Notes: generated from the sequence alone by a model not told the origin. DNA of 64,000 nucleotides from CAKZNE01 sp964485405 (GCA_964485405.1 CAZAJG010000014.1:22019-86018); one strand, 5' to 3'; positions 25,115 to 34,247 are shown, counted from the first letter of the stretch. Translations and numbers: made by a program.

Positions 25115-26341
25115 TTGAACCACACTAATAAGTTAAAGATACTAAACGACCCAATATACGGTTTCATTACTATTCCCAACGAATTAATTTTCGACCTTAT
25201 CGAACATCCTTATTTCCAGAGGTTGAGGAGAATTTCGCAATTGGGTTTAACCTATCTCGTATATCCGGGTGCTTATCATACGCGCTTTCATCATGCCATT
25301 GGAGCCATGCATTTAATGGATAAAGCGGTGAGAATTTTAAGGTCTAAAGGACATGAAATTACTCCAGAAGAGGAAAATGCCGTGAAAATTGCAATTTTAC
25401 TGCACGATATTGGCCATGGCCCATTCTCCCATGCATTAGAAAATTCGATCGTTAAAAATATTCACCACGAAACTCTTTCCCTTGAGTTTATGAAGGTGCT
25501 GAATGAAGAATTTGAAGGAAAGCTAAGCATGGCTATTCAAATCTTTCAAAACAAATATCCTAAGAAGTTTCTTCATCAGCTTATCTCCAGTCAACTGGAT
25601 ATGGACCGTTTAGACTACTTAAGGAGAGACTCCTTTTACACTGGCGTTACTGAGGGTCAGGTAAATACAGAACGACTTATTACCATGTTGAATATCAAAG
25701 ATGATCAAATCGTAGTAGATCAAAAAGGTATTTATTCTGTTGAAAAGTTCATCGTATCTAGGCGGCTTATGTATTGGCAAGTTTATTTGCATAAAACGGT
25801 TTTATCTGCCGAGTTTCTCATTATCAAAATTCTACAACGTGCTCGGGAGATTTACACAGAAAACATGGCAATGCCCTCTGTGGTAAGAAAGTTTATCTCA
25901 GGCTCTGTCTCTAACGATTATAAGAAATTGTTACCTGAATACGCACAGCTAGATGATTATGATATCATCTCTGCTATAAAAGAATGGCAAAAACATGAAG
26001 ACAAGGTTTTATCCATTCTTTGTAAAAACCTTTTAGAAAGAAAGTTATTGGCCGTAATGGTTTCAAACAGTCCAAACAATGAGGAACAAATACATCAGCT
26101 TAAATTAAAAACACAAAAGCAATTTGGTTTAAACTATGATGAAACCGAGTACTTTGTGTTTAATCAAGGCCTTACCAATAATGCCTATGACCCTAAGCAG
26201 GATCGTATAAACCTCCTATATAAAGATGGCTCAACAGTAGATATAACTGTGGCCGCGGATCAACTAAATATTTCAGCTTTAGCAAAACCTGTAACCAAAA
26301 ATTTCCTCTTCTTTCCAAAGGAATGCAGACCCCTTAAATAG
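25115..26341 (+). CDS. HD-domain phosphohydrolase (dGTPase/SAMHD1-like)
   Basis: 408-aa HD-superfamily protein. The start (ILNDPIYGFITIPNE), then QRLRRISQLG, TRFHHAIGAMHLM, the HD pair in LLHDIGHGPFSHALE and the distal Asp in QLDMDRLDYLRRD match the dNTP triphosphohydrolase-like branch. The natural substrate is not predictable. No ATG exists before the conserved core; the best start is TTG 25115 (MNHTNKLKIL). It is divergent from porX with 56 bp between, and the lpx cluster follows 28 bp downstream. Confidence 0.88.
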   Translation: MNHTNKLKILNDPIYGFITIPNELIFDLIEHPYFQRLRRISQLGLTYLVYPGAYHTRFHHAIGAMHLMDKAVRILRSKGHEITPEEENAVKIAILLHDIGHGPFSHALENSIVKNIHHETLSLEFMKVLNEEFEGKLSMAIQIFQNKYPKKFLHQLISSQLDMDRLDYLRRDSFYTGVTEGQVNTERLITMLNIKDDQIVVDQKGIYSVEKFIVSRRLMYWQVYLHKTVLSAEFLIIKILQRAREIYTENMAMPSVVRKFISGSVSNDYKKLLPEYAQLDDYDIISAIKEWQKHEDKVLSILCKNLLERKLLAVMVSNSPNNEEQIHQLKLKTQKQFGLNYDETEYFVFNQGLTNNAYDPKQDRINLLYKDGSTVDITVAADQLNISALAKPVTKNFLFFPKECRPLK

Positions 26342-26356
26342 GGCCTAAAAATTTCC

Positions 26357-26364
26357 TACTTTTG
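26357..26364 (+). promoter_or_regulatory. Consensus -7 element (TACTTTTG) of the lpx cluster
   Basis: Exact TAnnTTTG, five bases before the lpxD ATG, so transcription would start at or next to the start codon. It lies inside a 16-nt sequence (26351-26366) found again, inverted, upstream of alaS. Confidence 0.5.
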
Positions 26365-26369
26365 GCCAG

Positions 26370-27392
26370 ATGGAATTTTCTGCAAAACAAATTGCTGAAC
26401 TACTTCAAGGAACGGTAGAAGGCAATGCTGATATTAAAGTAAATACACTTGCAAAAATTGAAGAGGGAAAAGAGGGTGCTCTTAGTTTTCTAGCGAACCC
26501 ACAGTATACGCCATACATTTATTCAACAGATGCTTCTATAGTTATTGTTAATAATGATTTTGAAGCGGAACAGGAAATAAGCTCTACTCTGATTCGAGTG
26601 GATGATGCTTATCGGTCTTTTGCACAACTTCTGGAAATTTACAATCAACTCAAAAACGATAAAAAAGGAATCGATTCGCAATCCAAGATTGAAAAATCTT
26701 CAACCCTTGGAGAAGATTGTTATGTAGGCGCCTTTGCGTATATCGGTGAAAATGTAACCATTGGTAAAAACAGTAAAATATACCCGGGCTGCTACATTGG
26801 CGACAATGTAACCCTTGGTGAAAATGCGATTGTTTTTAGTGGAGTTAAAATTTATGCGGATTGTGAAATCGGTAAATCCGTTACATTACATAGTGGTGTA
26901 ATTGTAGGAGGAGACGGTTTTGGCTTTGCTCCAAACAATAACTCTTACGATAAAGTGGCTCAAATCGGTAATGTGATTATTGAAGATCATGTTGAAGTTG
27001 GGGCAAATACAACTATTGACAGAGCAACTTTAGGATCTACTATAATTCGAAAAGGCGTAAAGTTGGACAACCTTATCCAAATAGCCCATAACGTAGAAAT
27101 TGGTGAGAATACAGTGATAGCTGCTCAAACAGGTGTAGCTGGATCCACCAAAATAGGAAGCAATTGTATGATTGGTGGGCAAGTAGGAATTGTAGGCCAC
27201 TTAAATATTGCCGATAATGTAAAAATTGCTGCACAAAGTGGTATCGGGTCAGATATCGCAGAAGGGCAAATTGTTCAAGGATCTCCTGCTTTTAGTATAA
27301 AGGAGTATAAAAAATCTTATGTTTACTTTAGAAAGTTAGCTCAATTGGCTAATGATATTGATCAACTTAAAAAACAGCTGCAATCAACTTAA
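26370..27392 (+). CDS. lpxD: UDP-3-O-(3-hydroxyacyl)glucosamine N-acyltransferase
   Basis: 340-aa trimeric left-handed beta-helix acyltransferase, third step of lipid A synthesis, adding the N-linked hydroxyacyl chain from ACP. The N-terminal uridine-binding domain spans ~1-100. Hexapeptide repeats follow, with ANTTIDRATLGSTIIRKG and the catalytic His in LIQIAHNVEIG, and a C-terminal helix. Three bases separate it from lpxC-fabZ. A second, shorter relative is encoded at 30799. Confidence 0.95.
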   Translation: MEFSAKQIAELLQGTVEGNADIKVNTLAKIEEGKEGALSFLANPQYTPYIYSTDASIVIVNNDFEAEQEISSTLIRVDDAYRSFAQLLEIYNQLKNDKKGIDSQSKIEKSSTLGEDCYVGAFAYIGENVTIGKNSKIYPGCYIGDNVTLGENAIVFSGVKIYADCEIGKSVTLHSGVIVGGDGFGFAPNNNSYDKVAQIGNVIIEDHVEVGANTTIDRATLGSTIIRKGVKLDNLIQIAHNVEIGENTVIAAQTGVAGSTKIGSNCMIGGQVGIVGHLNIADNVKIAAQSGIGSDIAEGQIVQGSPAFSIKEYKKSYVYFRKLAQLANDIDQLKKQLQST

Positions 27393-27395
27393 GCT

Positions 27396-28790
27396 ATGCA
27401 CTCTCAGCAAAAAACAGTTAAGCAAAAAATAAGTGTTTCGGGCACAGGATTACATACCGGTGAAGAAGTTACTTTAACTTTTAACCCGGCCAAAGTAGGA
27501 AGTGGTTTTGTTTTTAAGAGAACCGATGTGTCTGGGCAACCAGAGATTCCAGCTCTTGCAAAATATGTAGTTAGCACAGATAGAGGCACTACTATTGGTC
27601 AAAAAGATGTGCTCGTAAATACAGTTGAGCATGTTCTTGCCGCCTTGGTTGGAATGGACTTGGATAACTGCCTTATTGAAATTGATGGTTCTGAAACACC
27701 AATCATGGACGGCAGCTCGCAGCCTTTTGTACAAGCTCTTGAAGAAGCAGGTATTGAAGAGCAAGATGCGCGAAGAGAATACTTCGAAATCACAGAACCG
27801 CTCCGGTATGAGGAAGATGGTGTAGAGCTTATGGCTATCCCTGCTGACAAATACGAAGTTTCCGTAATGGTAGATTATGGGACCAAAGTCTTAGCCAGCC
27901 AGAACGCACATCTTACGGATATCGCTGACTTTAAAACGGAAATCGCCTCTTCTAGAACTTTTAGCTTTTTGCATGAATTGGAATTTTTGCTTGACAATGG
28001 CTTAATTCAAGGAGGTGATTTGAATAATGCCATCGTTTATGTGGATAAGGAAATATCTCCCGACCGTATAGAGAAACTCAAAAAAGCATTTAATAAAGAT
28101 AATGTATCGGTTAAGGCCAATGGAGTTTTAGATAATCTTGACCTTCATTACCCCAATGAAGCAGCTCGTCATAAATTATTGGATGTAGTTGGCGATTTGG
28201 CTTTAGCTGGTAAAAGAATAAAAGGACGGATCTTCGCTACCAAGCCTGGACATAAGGGCAATACGGAATTCGCAAAAGTCCTTTACAATAAAATAAAAGA
28301 AGAAAGCAAAAGACCTGATCTTCCATACTACGATCCTAATGCTGAGCCATTTTATGATGTAGTGGAAATCATGAATCGCCTCCCACACCGCCAACCTTTT
28401 TTGTTGGTCGATAAAATTCTGGATTTAACTAAAGATTCTGTAGTTGGACTGAAAAGTGTGACTATGAATGAGGAATTTTTTAGAGGTCATTTCCCCGGAG
28501 CACCTGTTATGCCTGGCGTACTTCAAATTGAAGCCATGGCTCAAGTAGGTGGAATTTTAGCTCTCAGCAATGTTCCCGACCCTGAAAACTATTTAACCTA
28601 TTTGCTCAAAATGGATAACATCCGATTTAAGCAAAAAGTAGTACCCGGAGACACTATATTATTTCGTTTGAGACTTACTCAGCCCATCCGAAGAGGATTA
28701 GTACAAATGCACGGTGAAGCCTTTGTTGGCAACAAGGTAGTTTGTGAAGCTGATCTTATGGCTCAAATTGTAAAAGAAAGAAATAAGTAA
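27396..28790 (+). CDS. lpxC-fabZ: Bifunctional UDP-3-O-acyl-N-acetylglucosamine deacetylase / (3R)-hydroxyacyl-ACP dehydratase
   Basis: 464-aa fusion typical of Bacteroidota. Residues ~1-310 are LpxC, the zinc deacetylase committing to lipid A: zinc His in VNTVEHVLAALVG, and LHYPNEAARHKLLDVVGDLAL with the other His and Asp. Residues ~320-464 are FabZ: NRLPHRQPFLLVDKI with the catalytic His and GHFPGAPVMPGVLQIEAMAQ with the Glu. One chain thus balances hydroxyacyl-ACP use between lipid A and phospholipids. It lies between lpxD and lpxA with spacers of 3 and 1 bp, so all three are one operon. Confidence 0.97.
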   Translation: MHSQQKTVKQKISVSGTGLHTGEEVTLTFNPAKVGSGFVFKRTDVSGQPEIPALAKYVVSTDRGTTIGQKDVLVNTVEHVLAALVGMDLDNCLIEIDGSETPIMDGSSQPFVQALEEAGIEEQDARREYFEITEPLRYEEDGVELMAIPADKYEVSVMVDYGTKVLASQNAHLTDIADFKTEIASSRTFSFLHELEFLLDNGLIQGGDLNNAIVYVDKEISPDRIEKLKKAFNKDNVSVKANGVLDNLDLHYPNEAARHKLLDVVGDLALAGKRIKGRIFATKPGHKGNTEFAKVLYNKIKEESKRPDLPYYDPNAEPFYDVVEIMNRLPHRQPFLLVDKILDLTKDSVVGLKSVTMNEEFFRGHFPGAPVMPGVLQIEAMAQVGGILALSNVPDPENYLTYLLKMDNIRFKQKVVPGDTILFRLRLTQPIRRGLVQMHGEAFVGNKVVCEADLMAQIVKERNK

Positions 28791-28791
28791 A

Positions 28792-29574
28792 ATGAATCAA
28801 CCCCTAGCATACGTTCATCCTTCCGCTAAAATTGCCAATACCGTAGTTATTGAGCCATTTACTACCGTTCATAAAAACGTAGAAATTGGTGAAGGAACAT
28901 GGATTGGCTCTAATGTAACCATTATGGAAGGCGCCAGAATAGGGAAAAACTGTAGAGTTTTTCCAGGTGCAGTAATTTCTGCAATTCCTCAAGATCTTAA
29001 GTTTGAGGGGGAAGATAGTTTGGTTATTGTTGGTGATAATACTACGATTCGCGAATGTGTAACCATCAACCGAGGAACAAAGGCACTGGGGAAAACCGAA
29101 ATTGGCAAAGGCTGTCTTATTATGGCTTGTGCGCACATAGCTCATGATTGCGTTATTGGTAATCATTGCGTAGTAGTAAATGGATGTTTACTAGCAGGCC
29201 ATGTAGAAATGGGTGATTGGGCAATTATTGGTGGATTAGTTGCTGTTCAACAATTCTCAAAAATTGGAACACACGCTTTTGTTGGAGGAGGATCTCTGGT
29301 AAGAAAAGATGTACCGCCTTTCGTAAAAGCGGCTAAAGAGCCAATATCGTATGCAGGTATTAACTCTATCGGCTTGAGAAGAAGAGGATACGACAACGAT
29401 AAGATCAATGAGATTCAAAATATTTATCGAATCTTATTCCAAAATAAATACAATACTTCTCAAGCGTTAGAAATCATAGAAACAGATTTTAAGGCCACAC
29501 AGGAGCGAGATGAAATTTTAACTTTTATCCGAAACTCTCAAAGTGGAATTATGAAAGGATTCCGTTTGGAGTAA
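28792..29574 (+). CDS. lpxA: Acyl-ACP--UDP-N-acetylglucosamine O-acyltransferase
   Basis: 260-aa beta-helix enzyme for the first lipid A step, 3-O-acylation of UDP-GlcNAc. It starts YVHPSAKIANTVVIEPFT. Hexapeptide repeats contain NRGTKALGKTEIG and the catalytic histidine region CAHIAHDCVIGNHC, followed by GLVAVQQFSKIG. The C-terminal helical part includes SIGLRRRGYDNDKI. Length is normal. Start ATG is one base after the lpxC-fabZ stop, and the ABC gene begins one base after its own stop. Confidence 0.96.
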   Translation: MNQPLAYVHPSAKIANTVVIEPFTTVHKNVEIGEGTWIGSNVTIMEGARIGKNCRVFPGAVISAIPQDLKFEGEDSLVIVGDNTTIRECVTINRGTKALGKTEIGKGCLIMACAHIAHDCVIGNHCVVVNGCLLAGHVEMGDWAIIGGLVAVQQFSKIGTHAFVGGGSLVRKDVPPFVKAAKEPISYAGINSIGLRRRGYDNDKINEIQNIYRILFQNKYNTSQALEIIETDFKATQERDEILTFIRNSQSGIMKGFRLE

Positions 29575-29575
29575 G

Positions 29576-30196
29576 ATGAAGATCGTTTTATCTGACGTTA
29601 GTAGAAAATTCAATAAGCAAATCGTATTTAGGAATATTTCCTACACTTTTGAGCAAGGTGGTAGGTATGCCATTCTTGGAGGAAATGGAAGCGGTAAATC
29701 AACTTTATTAAAAGTTATCTCTTCCGCCCTAACAGTATCTTCCGGGAAAGCAGAATATTATCAAAACGAACAGATATTGTCTCAAGATGCTGTGCCTTTT
29801 AACATTTCAATCGCAGCTCCATACTTAGAACTAATAGAGGAACTTACAGCCGCTGAGTTTCTAAACTTTCATCAAAAATTAAAACCTTTTTCCAAGAACT
29901 TAGATGTTTCCGCTATCCTAAAAGTTCTCTATCTGGAATCTTCATCCAATAAAGAAATTAGAAATTTTAGTTCTGGAATGAAACAACGTTTAAAGTTAGG
30001 AACAGCTCTCCTGAGTCAGTCCTCTCTCGTAATATTGGACGAACCTACCTCAAACCTAGATCCTAAAGGTGTGGAGTGGTATAAGGGACTCGTGAGTGAT
30101 TATGGAAACGGAAAAACCATATTAGTAGGAAGCAACTTCAGTGAAGACGAAATGGGCTTCTGTACAAATCAATTGGAACTAAAAAATTACAAATAA
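29576..30196 (+). CDS. ABC-type ATP-binding protein with atypical Q- and H-loops
   Basis: 206-aa single ABC ATPase domain, without any membrane segment or neighbouring permease. Walker A GGNGSGKST (~34-42), signature FSSGMKQRLKLG, and Walker B plus D-loop VILDEPTSNLDP are intact. The glutamine expected in the Q-loop is not visible (SIAAPYLELIEELT), and the H-loop position reads VGSNFSED, Asn in place of His. It starts one base after lpxA, within the lipid A operon. It could drive an unlinked permease or act as a soluble ATPase; function unknown. Confidence 0.82.
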   Translation: MKIVLSDVSRKFNKQIVFRNISYTFEQGGRYAILGGNGSGKSTLLKVISSALTVSSGKAEYYQNEQILSQDAVPFNISIAAPYLELIEELTAAEFLNFHQKLKPFSKNLDVSAILKVLYLESSSNKEIRNFSSGMKQRLKLGTALLSQSSLVILDEPTSNLDPKGVEWYKGLVSDYGNGKTILVGSNFSEDEMGFCTNQLELKNYK

Positions 30197-30205
30197 CTTA
30201 TAACT

Positions 30206-30213
30206 TACCTTTG
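30206..30213 (+). promoter_or_regulatory. Consensus -7 element (TACCTTTG) before efp
   Basis: Exact TAnnTTTG in the 35-bp gap before efp, 18 nt upstream of its ATG. efp can therefore be transcribed separately from the lpx operon. No -33 TTTG is evident. Confidence 0.5.
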
Positions 30214-30231
30214 TTAAAATTTTACTGAACT

Positions 30232-30795
30232 ATGGCTAGTACTTCTGATATCAGAAACGGACTTTGTATCAATCACAACGGTGCTCCTTATCAAATCATT
30301 GAATTTCTTCATGTAAAACCAGGAAAAGGCCCTGCTTTTGTGCGAACTAAAATGAAAAATTTGGACACTGGAAGAGTATTGGATAATACCTTTCCTTCTG
30401 GTGCTAAAATTGAAGAAATACGCATTGAAAATCGTACCTACCAATATTTGTATGACGATCCCGATGGTTTTCACTTTATGAATATGGAGGATTACAATCA
30501 AATCCAGATCGCAAAAGAGCTAATCAACGCGCCACAGTTTCTAAAGGAAGGAATGGAGTGTCAGGTATTATTTCATGCGGATGAGGAAAGACCCATGATA
30601 TGTGAACTACCACAAAAAGTTACTCTACAAATAACCTATACCGAGCCAGGTATAAAAGGTGATACGGCTACCAATGCCACTAAACCTGCCACAGTTGAAA
30701 CAGGAGCAGAAGTAAGAGTTCCTTTGTTTATCAATGAAACAGACAAAATTGTAATCGACACAGCTAGCGGAAGTTATAAAGAAAGAGCTAAGTAA
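30232..30795 (+). CDS. efp: Elongation factor P
   Basis: 187-aa translation factor that relieves ribosome stalling at proline stretches. Typical parts are the tip loop HVKPGKGPAFVRTKMKNL, with Lys 32 at the position modified in other bacteria, and the C-terminal signature GDTATNATKPATVETGAEVRVPLF, here quoted in pieces: GDTATNATKPA then ETGAEVRVP. Length is normal. No modification enzyme is in the window. Three bases separate it from the next gene. Confidence 0.97.
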   Translation: MASTSDIRNGLCINHNGAPYQIIEFLHVKPGKGPAFVRTKMKNLDTGRVLDNTFPSGAKIEEIRIENRTYQYLYDDPDGFHFMNMEDYNQIQIAKELINAPQFLKEGMECQVLFHADEERPMICELPQKVTLQITYTEPGIKGDTATNATKPATVETGAEVRVPLFINETDKIVIDTASGSYKERAK

Positions 30796-30798
30796 CAT

Positions 30799-31725
30799 AT
30801 GAAGCTTCCTCGTTCTTATTCCCTTAAAGAAATTGCTGAAATACTAAATTGTGAGTTTGTTGGTGATGCTAACCATAAGGTTAGTGGCATCAACGAAATA
30901 CATGTAGTAGAGGATGGTGACATTGTATTTGTGGACCATCCGAAATACTACGACAAAGCATTACAGTCCAAAGCTACTACCGTTCTTATTAATAAAACGG
31001 TGGAAGCTCCTGAGGGTAAAGGACTGTTGATTTCTGATGATCCATTTCGCGACTTCAATAAACTCACTAAAAAGTTTAATCCTTTTGTGTCGGCAAACTC
31101 CGCTATTGCGGAATCTGCTGCTATTGGTGAGGGAAGCGTTATTCAACCCAATTGTTTTATTGGCAACAATGTAGTCATCGGTAAGAATTGTCTTATCCAC
31201 CCTAATGTTACTCTATACGATAATACCATATTGGGAGATGATGTGGTTATACATGCAGGAACAGTGCTAGGAAGTGATGCCTTTTATTATAAAAAAAGAC
31301 CAGAAGGCTATGATCGATTACTTTCTGGCGGGCAAGTAGTTATTGAAAACCAGGTAGAACTCGGTGCTTCCTGTACTATTGATCGTGGTGTAAGCGGTAA
31401 AACTATTATCGGCAAAGGTTCCAAACTAGACAACAATGTGCATATTGGTCACGATACGCATATCGGTGAAAACTGTTTATTCGCTTCGCAGGTTGGAATT
31501 GCAGGTTGTGTTGTTGTAGAAAATGATGTTATTCTTTGGGGCCAGGTAGGCGTTACTAGTGGCATAACCATTGGCGAAAAAGCGGTGGTTTTAGCTCAAT
31601 CTGGAATTGCAAAATCTTTAAAAGGACGCACCACTTATTTTGGATATCCGGCTGAAGAGGCGAGAAAAAAATATCGGGAAATGGCCGCTTTAAGAAAACT
31701 ACCTGAAATCATTGAAAATCTTTAA
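30799..31725 (+). CDS. Second LpxD-like hexapeptide acyltransferase
   Basis: 308-aa paralogue of lpxD. It has an N-terminal uridine-binding-like domain (YSLKEIAEILNCEFVGDA), hexapeptide repeats with CTIDRGVSGKTIIGKG, and a His at the catalytic position (VHIGHDTHIG). It is shorter and diverged from the copy at 26370, for example YYKKRPEGYDRLLSGG where the first reads GFAPNNNSYDKV. It may acylate another nucleotide sugar or supply a different chain for lipid A. It is in the efp transcription unit, 3 bp downstream. Confidence 0.85.
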   Translation: MKLPRSYSLKEIAEILNCEFVGDANHKVSGINEIHVVEDGDIVFVDHPKYYDKALQSKATTVLINKTVEAPEGKGLLISDDPFRDFNKLTKKFNPFVSANSAIAESAAIGEGSVIQPNCFIGNNVVIGKNCLIHPNVTLYDNTILGDDVVIHAGTVLGSDAFYYKKRPEGYDRLLSGGQVVIENQVELGASCTIDRGVSGKTIIGKGSKLDNNVHIGHDTHIGENCLFASQVGIAGCVVVENDVILWGQVGVTSGITIGEKAVVLAQSGIAKSLKGRTTYFGYPAEEARKKYREMAALRKLPEIIENL

Positions 31726-31755
31726 TTTAAGACTAATTTTTCCCTTAAAGAGATA

Positions 31756-33210
31756 TTAGCTTTTTGCCAGAGATGTTCTTGAGCCACTCTTTTTTATCTG
31801 GTAACGATCGAGAACAACGAGTAAGGCTGTAAATCCCCATACTGGGCAAGAGGCTTTATCCATCTCCAAAAAGTTGTTCAAAAATCCGTGTATCCAGTAG
31901 GTGATTAAGCCCATTAGCGTAGCAATAGCTATCAATTTCAGGTTATAATCCTCCAACTTATAATACACCTTAACCCCATAAATAAGGGTTATTAGTACGA
32001 TGGCAAATATCGACAGCGAACCTATTAATCCAGATTCCGCAAGTGGCCCGATATACTCACTATGTGCATTTCCAAGATCCGCAGCATTGGTACTTATAAT
32101 TGTCTTTTCATAGGGCTTCTGGTAAGGCGCATATAAGAACATATAAGTTCCTGGACCAAATCCTACAATCGGCCTTTCTTGAAACATTCTAAAGGCAGAT
32201 TTCCACCTGTTTATCCGTTCCAAGTTACTTGCATCTGTTGATATATTTGAAATAGACTCTACATGCTCCGTGAGGTTATCGCTACTCACTTGGTCGTTTT
32301 TTTCAAAACGACTTAACAAATCGTCCATGTTATACCACAAAAAAGCAAAACAAGAAAGTATGGCTAAAAACACTATTTCTTTCCTAACCTTAAGCACAAC
32401 AAAAAGCATAAACACCACAGAAGCCGCGATACTCACCCATGCGGCTCTGGTAAAAGAAAGTATTACACCAACCAACAAAATAGAGAACACTACAAACCCT
32501 AAAAGGCGATAATTAAGACTGTGCTTGTAGAGAAACGCAAAGCAGAAAGCTATGGGAACATACATGGCTAGAACTGCTCCATAACTGGTATGCTCCTTAA
32601 AAAAGGGAAACATAACCCAAGTTGAAGCTTGACGTGTAAAACCATTTTGTGCATGTACTACAATAGTATAAATAACCACCAAGGTTAAAGACAGCATAAA
32701 AAGCCAAAAGAAGTTTCGGATATTCTTTTCCTTTTTGAATACTTGAGACATCAGGTAGAAAAAGGTAGAGACAAACCATATTCTGGCAAGCAAATACTTG
32801 ATCGATACGAAAGGTATTTCGCTGGTTACTGTTGTAATGGCTAACCAGAAAATATTAAAAAGAATAGCCAGCGAAAGCGGATGACTCATCACCTTTGTAT
32901 CAAAACCACCCTTTAGCATTACTTTAAAAAAGAATAGAAGTGTAATCCCAAACAGCAAAGGCTCTGTGGGTACTGTAAAACCTACATGAAGGCTGGGATT
33001 AAAATAAGCTATGGATAAAGGCGTGGAAAAAACCACAAACAACAGAACTTTATCCAGTGCCAAAAAAGTAAAGGCAATCAGTACAAAGCCCAACGGTAAT
33101 AAAAGGCCCCAAAAATTCTCCGTAACAATGAACAAAACGTTGATTAGACTAAAAAGAAGTCCAATCAATATCACCCATTTGTGGTCAAGATTTTTAAGTT
33201 TTTCGATCAA
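31756..33210 (-). CDS. O-antigen ligase / polymerase (WaaL/Wzy-like) membrane protein
   Basis: 484-aa inner-membrane protein with about a dozen hydrophobic segments. A large loop at ~300-390 contains the PFAM Wzy_C-type region (RINRWKSAFRMFQERPIVGF then GPGTYMFLY, and NAHSEYIGPLAESGLIG with the His found in ligases). It would polymerise or transfer an undecaprenyl-linked glycan. The start overlaps the wzz-like gene by 4 bp. Polymerase and ligase cannot be separated from sequence alone. Confidence 0.85.
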   Translation of the reverse strand: MIEKLKNLDHKWVILIGLLFSLINVLFIVTENFWGLLLPLGFVLIAFTFLALDKVLLFVVFSTPLSIAYFNPSLHVGFTVPTEPLLFGITLLFFFKVMLKGGFDTKVMSHPLSLAILFNIFWLAITTVTSEIPFVSIKYLLARIWFVSTFFYLMSQVFKKEKNIRNFFWLFMLSLTLVVIYTIVVHAQNGFTRQASTWVMFPFFKEHTSYGAVLAMYVPIAFCFAFLYKHSLNYRLLGFVVFSILLVGVILSFTRAAWVSIAASVVFMLFVVLKVRKEIVFLAILSCFAFLWYNMDDLLSRFEKNDQVSSDNLTEHVESISNISTDASNLERINRWKSAFRMFQERPIVGFGPGTYMFLYAPYQKPYEKTIISTNAADLGNAHSEYIGPLAESGLIGSLSIFAIVLITLIYGVKVYYKLEDYNLKLIAIATLMGLITYWIHGFLNNFLEMDKASCPVWGFTALLVVLDRYQIKKSGSRTSLAKS

Positions 33211-34247
33211 ACTAGGCCGCGTTTATTGGCACGTCTTACCGTATCAATAATCATAATGGAAACTAAGGTAAATGCAAAAGTGCCCAAGGCACTCATGGCT
33301 ACAATTAACCAACGTGTTGGGTACGATTTTTTTTCTGCTGGGTAGGCCGTGTTTACTGTAAAAGAAGCCGGCAACGATTCTGACACATCCACCTTAGCTT
33401 GATCAAATTTTGTTTTAAGCTTTACCTGTTCTTCGTTCAAGAACTTAAGCTCATCCCTTAAAGACACATACGTACCTCCATATTTTGCAAGAGTATCTAG
33501 CTTTTCTTCAATAGATCTTACCGCTGCACTATTAGGACCTTTTTCAATAATCGCTGTAGCCAACTGCTCATTTAAAACGGAGGATTGAGACTCATAGTCA
33601 TGCACCCCTTTATATCTTAACTGAGTAAGTCCATCTTCCATGGTTTTAACTTGAGCTTTCAATGATAAATACTCTGTCTTAATAATTTCTAGCCCTTTCC
33701 CAGCCCTTTCTTTTTGGATTCTGTTTTTAGCTTTATCCAATAAAAGCACGATTTCGTTGGCAATATTGGCAGCCGTTTCAGGATCAGTATCCAATACATT
33801 TATTTCGACAGACATGAACTCTGTTCTGCGATAGGATATATTATCACCAAAAGTCTCATACAATTCCGTTCTTACAAAAGAGCCATTCGTATCTATATCG
33901 TAGTGCTCTAACAAATCAAATTTTTCAATAATTTGATTTCTAATCTCATCCGAGTTTAATATTTGTAAGAGTTGCTCAGCTTCTTCTTCTTCCCCAAATT
34001 CAAGAATATCTTGTCCTCTTGACGAAAATTGCTGGGGTAATAAAGCTTTTGCAAGTGAGTTTGTGGTAGTTGGAAAAACGGTTACCGTTGATTTGAACTT
34101 AGGTTTTATAAAACCTGGGCCGCTAAAAATAACGGCTAAAACCATAGCTACTGCTGTTAAAATTATAAGCGGCAATCTCCACTTATACATGTAAACAATA
34201 AGATTGGTGGAGTCGAAAACTCCCTCATTTTCAGCTGAATTCTGCAT
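33207..34247 (-). CDS. Wzz-type chain-length determinant protein
   Basis: 346-aa inner-membrane protein with a transmembrane segment at ~24-42 (LPLIILTAVAMVLAVIF), a large periplasmic part that is mainly helical and coiled-coil (~160-290), and a second membrane segment at ~312-333 (WLIVAMSALGTFAFTLVSI) before a short basic tail. This is the Wzz/polysaccharide co-polymerase layout without a kinase domain, which sets chain length with the Wzy partner next to it. Overlaps the downstream gene by 4 bp. The flippase lies 52 bp upstream. Confidence 0.85.
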   Translation of the reverse strand: MQNSAENEGVFDSTNLIVYMYKWRLPLIILTAVAMVLAVIFSGPGFIKPKFKSTVTVFPTTTNSLAKALLPQQFSSRGQDILEFGEEEEAEQLLQILNSDEIRNQIIEKFDLLEHYDIDTNGSFVRTELYETFGDNISYRRTEFMSVEINVLDTDPETAANIANEIVLLLDKAKNRIQKERAGKGLEIIKTEYLSLKAQVKTMEDGLTQLRYKGVHDYESQSSVLNEQLATAIIEKGPNSAAVRSIEEKLDTLAKYGGTYVSLRDELKFLNEEQVKLKTKFDQAKVDVSESLPASFTVNTAYPAEKKSYPTRWLIVAMSALGTFAFTLVSIMIIDTVRRANKRGLV

